Of a stretch of DNA of 64,000 nucleotides, positions 9,264 through 19,847 are shown in pieces. Every line of letters begins with the position of its first letter. Position 1 is the first letter of the stretch. The stretch is taken from positions 2,170,501-2,234,500 of the forward strand of contig JADJRO010000001.1 in the NCBI GenBank assembly GCA_016712145.1, given 5' to 3'. This stretch comes from Saprospiraceae bacterium. GTDB lineage: Bacteria > Bacteroidota > Bacteroidia > Chitinophagales > Saprospiraceae. A model generated the notes under the pieces. That model saw nothing but the letters and a program-made list of their open reading frames with translations. It searched no databases and had not been told where the DNA came from. Both the position numbers and the translations under genes were made by a program.

Positions 9264-12200
9264 TTAAAATTCGAGAATGGCTCCTAAATAGATTCTTCTC
9301 GGTTGTGTAAAATTGTTCGGATTAACGACCCGGTAATTATATTGGTTTACAAAATAATCAATATAATCTTCTCCATAAATTCCAGTTACATTTGAAATTT
9401 CTGCAGCTCCTTTATCAGATTTAAGATATCCATCATCTTTAGAACCACCAGAACCTCTGTAAACTCCAATTATATTTTTAGTATCAAATAAATTTTGAAC
9501 TCTTAAATAAATATTCAAATCTAAAGGATGCTTTCCACGTACAATGCTAATGTTCTTATCCAGACGCATATCCACATTAAAATTCCAAGGCAAACGAGAA
9601 CCGTTGATATCTCCACGGTAACCGGAACCATCAAAACGAATAATTTGTGTACCTGGTGAATAAGGTCTTCCAGAAGCAGTAGTTACCAACATATTGATCC
9701 CTGTATTTGATAAAATGTCTTTACCAAACAATCTTGGACCGTTGTAACGTTTACCGGATTCATAACGGTAATCCGCTGTAAATGAAAAACGATGTCTTTC
9801 ATCATAATTGAATGGGAAAATATTGCGGATGTTAATTCCTTTTTGCGTTAAGCCACTTTGCGTTTCAGGATCTGAACCTGTTCCATCTGCAAACTGCAAG
9901 GTATATGCTGCAGTAAATTCAAAATTATTGGTACGTCTTAAATCATAGGTAAAGTTAAACCCTTTAACCGTTCCAAAATCAATATTTCCATAACTGTCGT
10001 ACGTTCCAATGGTTGCAACGCGGCTATACGTAATCCGATTGATCATGTTGCGCAATTCTTTATAATAGGCCGACATTTTAATAGCTGATGAATTGCTGAT
10101 TTTTTGCTGGAATCCAACTTCATAATCGACTGTTCGGCTGGGTTTCAAATTGGCATTGTTTGCAGGCGTTCTTCCCTGGTCATTAAAATAATAATATTCC
10201 AATGCGGTAACGTTTGCATTTGATGTTGGACGTTGTACCAAAATATCATAATGCGCAAAGAAATTGGAATTATCAGAAATCGGGAATGAAAATGCCATTC
10301 GAGGCATCCAGTTAATTTGTGATTTATAATCATCAAATGATTCTTCCACTTTAAAATATCTTCCTTTAATAGATCTCAAACTATCTACCGGCTGTACATA
10401 TGCAGGATACACCAGGTTACTGGTAAATAATTGATCCGATGAGTTGACCGGTGTGCCTGCGCGATTATACCATTGGTCTCCATTTCGGTAAGCTTTTACT
10501 TCAGTTGATTTCTCACCGGTTACATATACTTTGTAATCATCTCCGATAGACCCTGGTTTTGTCGTACCATTAATATCATGAAATGATTTAGCTCCTAACA
10601 AACCATATAATGAATATGGATCTTTCAACACTTTTGTGTTGGCGTCAAAAAAGTCTACCCGAGCTCCTAATCGGAAAATGATATCCTTAAATGTAAATTT
10701 GTCCTGGATATATCCTCCAACATAAACAGGCGTAAATGGTGCTACCTCAAATGCTTTGCGTCCGGTTACTGGATCTACGATTCTATAAAAGTCTTCAAAC
10801 TTAACGGTGCTCTTGGCTTTATTTCCTAAATAATCAAAACCACTGTATCCAATAACATTTTGATCTGTAAGCTCACGAGGTGAAAACATATTTAATGCCA
10901 GATCATTATTGGTTAATTCGTTTACGTTTCCATAACGGTGGACTGCTGAATCAATATCCATTCCAGGAAATAATTTATATCTGACTTCTTTGTAAAAACG
11001 CGCATCAGATCAAGGCGTAATTAAAGTTGGATAAATTTTAATAGTATCTCCTGATGGGTCAATAATAAAACCTTCAAACCCTGAAGTATCAACCCCCACG
11101 ATGTGATTGTTGGTATAAAGTCTGGCCAAATTCCATAAACTAAAAGGCAATAAGGTCCAGGATCTATTGGTTCGCTGCTCGTAAGTAATCCCAAACTGGA
11201 TGTTGTGACGACCACTTTTAGAACCCCCTGGTAAGAAATCAAAACCGCTGGTTACTTGTAGGGTTGCCAAATCATTATCCGACTTGTTGTATCGATTGTA
11301 AACACCTCCAACGTTATTGTTAAGATTACTCCATAAATTGTCATAAGCAGAACTCACCAGACCATTAAAGGCTCGGTAGCCATCTAAGATTTGTGGCTCA
11401 TCGATTGGAATCTTGTTTAAAGCTGCATAAGCAGGATTTGGTGAACTGTTTACATCAAATGCATTTAAATTTGAATTATAACCTCCTTGTTCAAAACCAG
11501 TAACTAAGAAGTTATATCCAGTGTGTTGCAATTGATCATTAAACACTGTGTCAAATCGACCGTGAAATTTACCTAAATAGCCATAATCAAAAAACCGGTC
11601 CTTATGCCTCCAATCCTGGGTTTCCGTTTTAGAATTTTGGAATCCACCCTGTAAAGTATAATATAAGTTCTGGATGTTTGAAACTGTGGCTTCTGCATCT
11701 TGTGGACTGTTTAAATCAGCCAGTTTACCCAAGCGATGACGAAAGCGTGCATTCACTCTAAAAATATCAGTCTGAGTGATTGGATTGTTGTCCCAGTTTA
11801 ATAATGTCCAGGAACCTTGTCCGGTTGTATTGTCGTCTCCCGGATTGAATCGATCCACAACGCGTGAATAGTTACCTGAAACGGATAAGTCAATATTATC
11901 TACTGGTCTGAAATCCAATTTTCCTGTTAGATCCAATGCCTTGTTTTTAGTATTTGGATTGTAATCCAGGTATTCCACTTCATTTGTTTCTAAAAACTGA
12001 CCTGAAACAGATGGGGTTCCACCAATTAATTGGAGTGGGTCAGATTTTAATCTATTTAGAGTGGATTCTTTGGCTCTGTAGATGCCATATGCAGGTGGAT
12101 CGTCATCTTTTAATATGTTAAACTGTCCTGATAAACGATATCCCAAAATCGTACGTCCTTTTGTAGAATCTGTCAACCGTTTTTTATAAATAGGTCCTGA

Positions 12201-12950
12201 TACATTTACGTTTAATAAGTTATAACCAAATGCATCCAATCCTTGGGATGTTTCATATTCTATACCACCAGACAACTTAGAAGAAGGACCTTTACTGGTA
12301 GAAGAAATTGCTCCACCTGTTAAGTCTCCGTATTGTGCTTCTACACCACCAGTGATTACTTGAATTTGCTCCAATTCTGTAACCGGTATTTGTCGACCTG
12401 TTATCCGTAAACCATCAAGATAAAAAACCGTCGCATCGGATCGTCCACCCCGGATGTAGATATCTCCTCCATCCACACTTGAAAGTCCGGCTGTAGTCGC
12501 AGCGATTGCTGTCAAACTCTTGGTAGGCAGATTTTTTATTTTTTCCGCTGTAACAACTCCACCTTGGGTGGTATTGTCATTTTCAATTAAAGGCGCTTTG
12601 TATTCAATAACTTCAACGGCTTCCAGTTGGATTCCGGAACTTATTTTAATATTTAATGTATTTGCTTTTCCCGCAAGTACATTGATACCGGTAACCCGTT
12701 TGGCATTATAGCCCACATAACGGGCCTCCACGTCGTATTTTCCCGGGTCAAGCTGTACGCTGAAATTTCCGTCAAAATCTGAGACGATGGTGGTAACCTG
12801 AATCCCGTTTTTATAAAGGATAATACCACATTGAATTATGGCTTCTCCGTTGGATTCGTCAGTAACTTTTCCTGTCAGGGAAGTTTGACTGTTTAATGAA
12901 ATCAGGCAAAACAAAGACAGGCTAAAGAGTAGTAAGTATCGTTTGGACAT
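9264..12950 (-). CDS. TonB-dependent receptor, interrupted by in-frame TGA at 11010
   Basis: Read through one stop, this is a 1228-residue outer-membrane receptor. It has a signal peptide (residues 1-21), a CarboxypepD_reg-like domain (about 24-115: SLTGKVTDESNGEAI, PGKYDVEARYVGY), a plug (about 125-230: VTAEKIKNLPTKSL, DIYIRGGRSDATVFYLDGL) and a long barrel ending RRIYLGAILEF. At 11010-11012 the frame has TGA. The 16 codons between it and the next ATG stay open in the same frame (SDARFYKEVRYKLFPG), so it is a nonsense change and not a frameshift; a single base at 11010 would turn TGA into TGG (Trp). It may be a sequencing error or a real knockout. It lacks the SusC partner SusD, and the ligand is unknown. 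Confidence 0.85.
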
Positions 12951-13073
12951 AATGTGAATTTGTGGCTTCTGTCGAAATAAAATTTTGCAATGTTAAGAAT
13001 TTCTAAAAGGATTTCAAATACCAATTGGCATCACTTATTTTATTTTAAATTTAAATAATTGGTTTTCAGTAGT

Positions 13074-14030
13074 TTATAATATTTTTTCATTTGCAATCCG
13101 GTCTAATTTTTCCAGGATTGTGGTGGCAATTTTTTGTTTTGACTGGTAGGTCCATCCCGCAATGTGCGGACTGAGCAAAACCTGGGGCAGTCGATACAAA
13201 TCATTGTAAAAAGCGCTTTCTTCCTTATTAAAGCTTGCTGGCTTTTCATTTTCGAATACATCCAAACACGCGCCCCGGATTTTTCCTGAATGTAAAGCAG
13301 CTAGCAAATCCATTGTGTTCACCACCGGACCTCTGGATGTATTGATAAGATAAAAGGAATGTTTGACTTTCGCAATAAACTCCTTATCAAGCAAATACTT
13401 CGTTTCAGCGGTCAGGGGGACATGCAAGCTAATCACATCGGCCGATTCTTGAATTTCGCTTACATCCTGAACGACTGTATAACGAGTCGCTATTGAAGAA
13501 AGCTGCTTGTATTTATCATAAACCAGGACTTTAACATTTAAACCCTGGAGTAATTCTACAAACCGGCTGCCGGTATGTCCAAATCCAATCACCCCAACCG
13601 TCTTTCCGGAAAGCTCTTCTCCCCGATTTTTTTCCCGATCCCAGATTCCTTTGCGAACCTCCTGATCAGCACGGAGCAGGTTTCTGAATAAAGCCAGCAG
13701 CGCTCCCAGTGCGTGTTCTGCAACGGCATTGCAATTTCCTTCAGGTGCACTGATGAGCTGAACTCCATGCATTTCAGCCGCTTTGGCATCAATAATTTCC
13801 ATCCCAGAACCCAATCGTGCGATCCATCTCAAATTCAGGGCTTTGTCGAAAAATGAGCTATCTACTTTGATTTTACTATTAATCACCAAACCGGTATAGG
13901 AATCGATGATTTCTCGAGTCTGTTCCAAACTGATTTCTGGGTGGTAATCTGTGATAAAACCTCGGCTCTCAAGTCCTTCAAGCAATAAAGGATGTACATC
14001 ATCCGTGATTAGAATTTTTAATTGAGTCAC
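13074..14030 (-). CDS. D-2-hydroxyacid dehydrogenase, SerA-like
   Basis: 318 residues, cytosolic, NAD-dependent. The Rossmann motif GKTVGVIGFGHTGSRF (about residues 143-158) is followed by the substrate-side Arg in NTSRGPVVNT and the catalytic His in LLSPHIAGWT. The His/Glu/Arg set of the D-isomer-specific dehydrogenase family is therefore complete. It lacks the C-terminal ACT/regulatory domain of long SerA enzymes, so it may be 3-phosphoglycerate dehydrogenase of the short type or a glycerate/hydroxypyruvate reductase. It is divergent from carB across about 170 bases and stands alone. Confidence 0.88.
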   Translation of the reverse strand: MTQLKILITDDVHPLLLEGLESRGFITDYHPEISLEQTREIIDSYTGLVINSKIKVDSSFFDKALNLRWIARLGSGMEIIDAKAAEMHGVQLISAPEGNCNAVAEHALGALLALFRNLLRADQEVRKGIWDREKNRGEELSGKTVGVIGFGHTGSRFVELLQGLNVKVLVYDKYKQLSSIATRYTVVQDVSEIQESADVISLHVPLTAETKYLLDKEFIAKVKHSFYLINTSRGPVVNTMDLLAALHSGKIRGACLDVFENEKPASFNKEESAFYNDLYRLPQVLLSPHIAGWTYQSKQKIATTILEKLDRIANEKIL

Positions 14031-14174
14031 TAGGATTTTTTAAATTATCAAATGCAAATTACCGAAATTGCTGAAAAACAAATGCTTTAGGATGGAGAAT
14101 TGCAAGTCATTTTCAATTCGGATGAATATCTTTTCCTTTTTTGCAATAGACCCATAAAAACAGGCAGCATCCTG

Positions 14175-14182
14175 TATCTTTG
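14175..14182 (+). promoter_or_regulatory. Candidate -7 element upstream of carB
   Basis: TATCTTTG matches the Bacteroidota -7 consensus TAnnTTTG exactly and lies 18 bases before the carB ATG, giving a very short leader. No -33 TTTG at the normal spacing was found; the nearest TTG is near 14141, which is too far upstream. Confidence is limited for that reason. Confidence 0.45.
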
Positions 14183-14200
14183 CGCGAAATTATCCATTTA

Positions 14201-17017
14201 ATGCCAAAAGACGCATCGATTCGCTCCGTGCTTATTATCGGAAGCGGACCCATCATCATAGGCCAGGCCTGCGAATTTGATTATTCTGGAACCCAGGCCT
14301 CCCGTTCCCTTAGAGAAGAAGGTATTGAAGTCAGCTTAATCAATTCCAATCCGGCAACCATTATGACGGATCCCGTTACTGCAGATCATATTTATTTGAT
14401 GCCCTTAACGGTTGAAAGCATTATTAAAATCCTTGAGGAACGTCAAATAGATGCCGTTTTACCTACTATGGGAGGACAAACAGCTTTAAATCTTGCAATT
14501 GAAGCAGAGAAACAAAATGTTTGGAATCGATTTGGGGTAAAAATGATCGGCGTCGATGTGGATGCAATTGAATTAACGGAGAACCGGGAAATGTTCCGAA
14601 AACACATGATAGAAATTGGAGTTGAGGTGGCCCCTTCTCAAATTGCCAATTCGTTTTTAGAAGGAAAAGAAGCTGCTCAACATATTGGTTATCCTCTGGT
14701 AATTCGACCTTCCTATACATTGGGTGGCAGTGGGGGCAGTTTTGTGATGAAACCCGATCAATTTGATGAAGCCCTTCGAAGAGGCTTAGATGCTTCTCCT
14801 ACTCATGAAGTATTGGTGGAAAAAGCGGTCTTAGGTTGGAAAGAATTTGAATTGGAATTGCTGCGCGATAAAAATGACAATGTGGTCATTATTTGTACTG
14901 TAGAAAATGTGGATCCAATGGGAATTCATACCGGCGACAGCATTACCGTTGCTCCGGCGATGACCTTATCGGATACCGGATTTCAAAAAATGCGGGATCA
15001 TGCCATCATGATGATGCGCTCTCTTGGGAATTTTGCCGGAGGCTGTAATGTTCAATTTGCAATGAATCCTGACACAGAAGAAATCATTGCTGTTGAAATC
15101 AATCCACGAGTTTCCAGGTCATCTGCATTAGCCAGCAAAGCAACCGGATACCCTATTGCAAAAATTGCAGCAAAGCTTGCCATAGGATATAATTTAGATG
15201 AATTGAAAAATCAAATAACCGGAACGACTTCTGCATTATTTGAGCCTTCTTTAGATTATGTCATTGTAAAAATGCCTCGTTGGAATTTTGAAAAATTTCA
15301 CGGAGCAGATCCTCGGTTGGGATTGCAAATGAAATCAGTTGGTGAAGTCATGGCAATTGGTAGAAGTTTTACCGAAGCGTTACAAAAAGCCTGTCAATCT
15401 CAAGAAAATGACCGTCACGGTTTGGGCGCCGATAAAAAAGAATGGATCAATACACAAGACATCCTTGAACGCCTGGAAGTGGTCAGTGACGATCGGATTT
15501 ATCGCTTAAAAGATGCATTGCGATTAGGTGTTCCTGAAAAGACGGTACACAAATTAACAGGCATTGATGGTTGGTTTATTAAAGAAATAAAAAAGTTAGT
15601 CAATCTAGAAGATCAACTTATAAAATACAATTTACCAGAAGACATCCCATACGATTTATTTATGGAATTGAAGATGAATGGGTATAGTGATACACAAATT
15701 GCCTGGTTAATGCGTGTTGATGAAAAAGATGTTTATAAACAGCGAAAAAAATTAGGCATCAAACGGGTTTATAAATTAGTAGATACTTGTGCCGGAGAAT
15801 TTGAAGCAAAAACTCCATACTACTATTCAACATTTGATACTGAAAACGAAAGCGTTTCGGATGATCGCAAAAAAATAATTGTTTTAGGTTCAGGTCCAAA
15901 CAGGATCGGTCAAGGAATTGAATTTGATTATTGTTGTGTACATGGTGTATTAGCCATTCGAGAAGAAGGATTGGAAGCTATTATGGTTAATTGCAATCCG
16001 GAAACTGTTTCGACCGAGTTTGATATCGCAGATAAATTGTGTTTCGAACCAATTTATTGGGAACATATCGAAGAAATTATTGATCATGAAAAACCTGTTG
16101 GAATTATTGTCCAATTAGGAGGTCAAACGGCTTTAAAATTGGCAGAAAAAATTCATCAAAAAGGCATTCCGATCATTGGAACAAATTATAACAACATGGA
16201 CATTGCTGAAGACCGCGGACGGTTTTCAGACATGCTTAAAGATATGGGCATTCCGTATCCGCGCTATGGGGTAGCAACGGATGCAGATTCTGCTTTAGAA
16301 GTTGCTCGTAAAATTAGCTATCCGGTTTTAGTTCGTCCATCCTATGTTTTAGGTGGCCAACGCATGCGAATTGTAATCAATGATGAGGAACTGGAACGCC
16401 ATGTATTAAATATTTTTAAACACATGCCGGATAATAAAGTGCTCATCGATCAATTTTTAGAACGTGCAAAAGAAGCAGAAATTGATGCGATTTGTGATGG
16501 TGAAGATGTGCATATTATGGGCATTATGGAACACATCGAACCTGCAGGCATTCACTCTGGGGATAGTTCAGCCGTATTGCCTCCATACAGTTTGAGTGAA
16601 ACCGCTGTAAACACCATGGTTGAATATGCCAAACGAATTGCATTGGAATTAGAAATAAAAGGCTTAATCAATATTCAATTTGCTATTAAAGATGATCATG
16701 TATTTGTGATTGAAGCCAATCCGCGTGCATCCAGAACAACCCCTTTCATAGCAAAAGCCTATCAAGTTCCTTACCTGAATATTGCAACGAAAGTGATGTT
16801 GGGAACCAAGAAATTAAAAGATTTCAAAATGATCAACAAACTGGAAGGCTATGCTATCAAAGTACCTGTTTTTTCATTTAATAAATTTCCAGGTGTCGAC
16901 ATCAGCTTAGGTCCAGAAATGAAATCCACCGGAGAAGCAATTCATTTTATCAAAGATTTATACGATCCTTTTTTCCGCGAAATTGATGCGAAAAGGTATA
17001 TGTATTTAACGAGATAA
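14201..17017 (+). CDS. carB: Carbamoyl-phosphate synthase large subunit without MGS domain
   Basis: 938 residues from the ATG at 14201 (MPKDASIRSVLIIGSGPIII); an upstream TTG would add seven residues without support. Two homologous ATP-grasp halves are present: the first has IGSGPIIIGQACEFDYSGTQ and PSYTLGGSGGSFV, the second ends the carbamate-phosphorylating half with LGSGPNRIGQGIEFDYCCVH and RPSYVLGGQRMRIV. The protein makes carbamoyl phosphate from glutamine-derived ammonia, bicarbonate and 2 ATP, for pyrimidines and arginine. It stops about 130 residues short of the E. coli enzyme, so the C-terminal allosteric (MGS-like) domain is missing; to my knowledge short CarB is common in Bacteroidota. 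The small subunit carA is not in this window. Confidence 0.96.
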   Translation: MPKDASIRSVLIIGSGPIIIGQACEFDYSGTQASRSLREEGIEVSLINSNPATIMTDPVTADHIYLMPLTVESIIKILEERQIDAVLPTMGGQTALNLAIEAEKQNVWNRFGVKMIGVDVDAIELTENREMFRKHMIEIGVEVAPSQIANSFLEGKEAAQHIGYPLVIRPSYTLGGSGGSFVMKPDQFDEALRRGLDASPTHEVLVEKAVLGWKEFELELLRDKNDNVVIICTVENVDPMGIHTGDSITVAPAMTLSDTGFQKMRDHAIMMMRSLGNFAGGCNVQFAMNPDTEEIIAVEINPRVSRSSALASKATGYPIAKIAAKLAIGYNLDELKNQITGTTSALFEPSLDYVIVKMPRWNFEKFHGADPRLGLQMKSVGEVMAIGRSFTEALQKACQSQENDRHGLGADKKEWINTQDILERLEVVSDDRIYRLKDALRLGVPEKTVHKLTGIDGWFIKEIKKLVNLEDQLIKYNLPEDIPYDLFMELKMNGYSDTQIAWLMRVDEKDVYKQRKKLGIKRVYKLVDTCAGEFEAKTPYYYSTFDTENESVSDDRKKIIVLGSGPNRIGQGIEFDYCCVHGVLAIREEGLEAIMVNCNPETVSTEFDIADKLCFEPIYWEHIEEIIDHEKPVGIIVQLGGQTALKLAEKIHQKGIPIIGTNYNNMDIAEDRGRFSDMLKDMGIPYPRYGVATDADSALEVARKISYPVLVRPSYVLGGQRMRIVINDEELERHVLNIFKHMPDNKVLIDQFLERAKEAEIDAICDGEDVHIMGIMEHIEPAGIHSGDSSAVLPPYSLSETAVNTMVEYAKRIALELEIKGLINIQFAIKDDHVFVIEANPRASRTTPFIAKAYQVPYLNIATKVMLGTKKLKDFKMINKLEGYAIKVPVFSFNKFPGVDISLGPEMKSTGEAIHFIKDLYDPFFREIDAKRYMYLTR

Positions 17018-17108
17018 AGTCAATTACGAATTACAAATTACGAATTACGAATTATAGGATTTTACGAATTACGAAAACTCGTAATCCGTAATTCGTAATT
17101 CGTAATTA
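17018..17108. repeat. Inverted array of 7-bp repeats between convergent genes
   Basis: The spacer between carB and porZ consists of 7-base ATTACGA units on the left arm and the complementary TCGTAAT units on the right arm, with an AAAC turn near 17074. The arms can fold into one long imperfect hairpin, which would work as a bidirectional transcription end for the two convergent genes. The unit size equals that of the GGCTAGA tract at 2.7 kb although the sequence differs. Confidence 0.85.
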
Positions 17109-17114
17109 ATTCCC

Positions 17115-19421
17115 CTATCTACTGATCACGATTTTACTCACAACTGCTTCGGTGGTTTCAAAATCTTGCGTAGCATTTGCAAAAACCAGGTAGACACCGG
17201 AAACCGCTTTGTTGCCCAGATAATCTTTTCCATCCCAGATGGCTTGTCCGCCATTTGCAAAGGTTTCAAAAACCAGCCGACCGCTTAGATCTGTAATTTT
17301 TACGCGGGCATCTCTGGCTAAACCTTTGATTGCAATAGGACCCTCGTAATCAGGTGCAACCGGATTTGGAAATACCGTTGCAGTTTCTGTAAAAAAATCT
17401 TTTGCGCGCGTAGCATCGGAACGGAATACCTGCAATCCGCGTGCTGTTGCGATCCAGGCTTCCCCTGATTTTGGATCTACTGTAATGTCTAATATATTGT
17501 TATCCATCAACGGGCTGTTCGCAGTATTAAAATTATAAATCTGCGTTTCACCGCCTGGAGATTGAACATAAATTCCATTATTACTGGTCCCAAACCATTT
17601 TCGGTTTGCACCATCCACGGCAATGCTTGTTATGACTTCTGAAGAAAGTAAATAATAAATGATACCATCCTGATCCACTTTGCGGCGACTGCCTTTACAG
17701 CTCCCGTCAAATATCGAAGAACCACATTCAAATACGATGGGACCTTCTGCTGTACCGACCCAAACATCGCCGTCGAGATCTACTTCGACCGTTCGTACAT
17801 CGTTGCTGGTCATTTCCGTGTTGGATTGATTCAGTTGGATGCTTCGATCATCTGAGGTAATTGAAGGATCTCCTTCATCAAAAACCATCACACCGCCACT
17901 CAATCGACTGACGATCCATTTATACCCATTTAAATCCACTTTAATTTCTGAAAATAAATTTGGATTGTTTGGAAAAACATATTCTTTCCAAATGCCTTGA
18001 TTATTTAATGAAACGAGGCCTACTGAAGACAGATAATTTGTTATCCACAAGGTATTTTCCTTATCAAAAGCCAGGCCGGATAGTCTGATATTACCGGTAT
18101 CTCCTACGGTACCTTTAAGCGGTGAATTTGTTTTATTAAATACTTTATATGCATCTTTTGAACGGTCATATTCGATCAGTCCTTTGCCATTGCTTGCAAA
18201 ATATATTTTTGTTTTATCAGGATGTTCTGCAATTCGGATTACATCGTTGATGTTGTAAGGTTTCAAATCATTTGTGGCCGAAGAATTTATTGCGGTCCAT
18301 GTTTTATCTGAATATTTTAATATACCATCTCCTAAATATCTTGGTGTAAATGTTGCATCGACTCCTCCTGCTGCAACGTAAATTCCATCGTCCAGGCTTG
18401 CAATTTCAAAACAATTATTTGAAATGGGTCCACTAACCCAAATGCTTTGGCAACCCGTTCCCGGTTTTTCTGAAAAGCGAAAACTCCAGCGAAAATCTGC
18501 ATACCAAATACTGCTATCGATGCATTCTTCTGCGTGGTAATTTAGTTCGGTGCAATCCGGATTTGAAGTGGAGTAATTTAAAGCGTCATCAAAATAAGCA
18601 ACAAGGTCCCCACAATTGGTTTTGCAATGAAGTCCAGCCAGCAAATGATAAGGCCCTGCATTTAAATAACGCGGTTCATAATCTGGATTGCTAAAAACTG
18701 AATTAAACCGATTGCCGCTCCATTGATAAATTGCTTCTTTATTACAAACAAACACCAAGCCGTTTCTATTAGCCAAGGAGCTGTATGAAAGCTTATCATT
18801 CAATCCAAAAGTTGCATCTAATTTTTTCCAACCATTAAAATTCTGGATAATGCCATTTCCAGAATCCTGATAATAATAAACGCCGGATTCGGTTGCCATA
18901 AAATAGTCTGACCCATTTCGAGTACAATCAAATACTTTCAGGTTTGGTGTAAAGAGCGTAAAATTAAAACGACCTGAATAGACATCCATTTGAGAAAATC
19001 CATAATTACCCGAAATAAAAACATGGGAATCATCCGCAAATGAAATTGAATTTATAAATTTATCAATCGGGATGTTATTAAAATTGTAAAGGTCTACTAC
19101 TGCTTTCACACCCGAACTGCTTATTAAATCCAAAATCCCATTTTCATATGCTACCAACAAGGTATTGCTGGGTTTATGAAAATAGATTGTATTTATTCTT
19201 GTATCACTCAATCCTTCGGTTCGCGTAATCCGTTCAATGCTATTGTCCGAACGATTTATTTTAAGAATGGCATATCCCGTTGTAAAATATACAAATTGAT
19301 CACTGCTGGTGACATGATTTCCACTATTGAATGGAAGATGCGTTGCCCACTCACCCAATGCTAAATCAGCTTGAGAATAGATCATACAGGGTAGTAATAA
19401 AATAAGTAAAAAGCGCATCAT
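17115..19421 (-). CDS. porZ: Type IX secretion attachment-complex protein PorZ
   Basis: 768 residues. After a signal peptide (MMRFLLILLLPCMIYS) comes the PorZ N-terminal propeller signature: WATHLPFNSGNHVT, VYFTTGYAILKIN, ITRTEGLSDTRINTIYFH and VAYENGILDLI. Seven-bladed two-component-regulator-type propeller units follow (for example DNNILDITVDPKSGEAWIAT and DGDVWVGTAEGPIV). The C-terminal 90 residues form a type IX sorting domain (VFPNPVAPDYEGPIAI, ITDLSGRLVFE, AVSGVYLVFA). In Porphyromonas PorZ is a surface component of the attachment complex that delivers A-LPS to PorU; the same role is inferred here. It is convergent with carB. A minus-strand terminator lies upstream at 19485-19516. Confidence 0.88.
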   Translation of the reverse strand: MMRFLLILLLPCMIYSQADLALGEWATHLPFNSGNHVTSSDQFVYFTTGYAILKINRSDNSIERITRTEGLSDTRINTIYFHKPSNTLLVAYENGILDLISSSGVKAVVDLYNFNNIPIDKFINSISFADDSHVFISGNYGFSQMDVYSGRFNFTLFTPNLKVFDCTRNGSDYFMATESGVYYYQDSGNGIIQNFNGWKKLDATFGLNDKLSYSSLANRNGLVFVCNKEAIYQWSGNRFNSVFSNPDYEPRYLNAGPYHLLAGLHCKTNCGDLVAYFDDALNYSTSNPDCTELNYHAEECIDSSIWYADFRWSFRFSEKPGTGCQSIWVSGPISNNCFEIASLDDGIYVAAGGVDATFTPRYLGDGILKYSDKTWTAINSSATNDLKPYNINDVIRIAEHPDKTKIYFASNGKGLIEYDRSKDAYKVFNKTNSPLKGTVGDTGNIRLSGLAFDKENTLWITNYLSSVGLVSLNNQGIWKEYVFPNNPNLFSEIKVDLNGYKWIVSRLSGGVMVFDEGDPSITSDDRSIQLNQSNTEMTSNDVRTVEVDLDGDVWVGTAEGPIVFECGSSIFDGSCKGSRRKVDQDGIIYYLLSSEVITSIAVDGANRKWFGTSNNGIYVQSPGGETQIYNFNTANSPLMDNNILDITVDPKSGEAWIATARGLQVFRSDATRAKDFFTETATVFPNPVAPDYEGPIAIKGLARDARVKITDLSGRLVFETFANGGQAIWDGKDYLGNKAVSGVYLVFANATQDFETTEAVVSKIVISR

Positions 19422-19484
19422 AATGAAAATGGATTCGTATCAACTAAACGAAAGAAAAGCTATTATATTCTTAGGATTTTGGAC

Positions 19485-19516
19485 AAAAAAAAAGATCGAC
19501 CCTGGGAGGGCCGATC
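19485..19516 (-). terminator. Strong minus-strand terminator upstream of porZ
   Basis: On the minus strand a 9-bp stem GATCGGCCC / GGGTCGATC with a 5-base loop is followed directly by nine T. The one non-Watson-Crick pair is G-U on the minus strand but A-C on the plus strand, so the hairpin is built for minus-strand RNA. No minus-strand protein gene lies upstream of it, so it either attenuates porZ or ends a small RNA. Confidence 0.8.
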
Positions 19517-19630
19517 CTTTAAATAACACTATGAGAACACCCTAAAAATTCAAATTAATACGCTATTTGGTCTCTAATACTTCAATATACTTCTGCTGAA
19601 TTAGCGTCCTTTCTCAAATAGCTATTGCAA
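19485..19630 (-). ncRNA. Candidate porZ leader or small RNA with alternative stems
   Basis: Between porZ and the divergent kinase gene lies a 426-base gap with no ORF. It contains two pairings that cannot form together: ACGCTA (19560-19565) with TAGCGT (19602-19607), and GCTATTTG (19562-19569) with CAAATAGC (19615-19622). On the minus strand these precede the terminator at 19485-19516, which is the order expected of an attenuator or riboswitch-like leader for porZ, or of a free small RNA. The rest of the gap (19631-19847) is AT-rich and shows nothing clear. Existence and boundaries are inferred only. Confidence 0.35.
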
Positions 19631-19847
19631 ATTAAGTACATTTATATCATTCAATCCAAATATTTTTTAAAAAAATTTTAAACAATTTGAAATAACAAAA
19701 ATATTTAATTATTAAGTGGTTGTTCTACAAGCTTTTAATTGGCATTATTGCTAAAGTTATCCTACAGACAAACTAGTCGAATGGTTAAGTTGCCGTTAAT
19801 TTGGAGTCTGAATACGATCTTTTTAATGACTTTTGAGTTTTAAAGCA

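Noticed and set aside
14180..14200. Upstream TTG start for carB
   Set aside because: The family start is MPKDASIRSV at 14201, and the TTG lies inside the -7 element.
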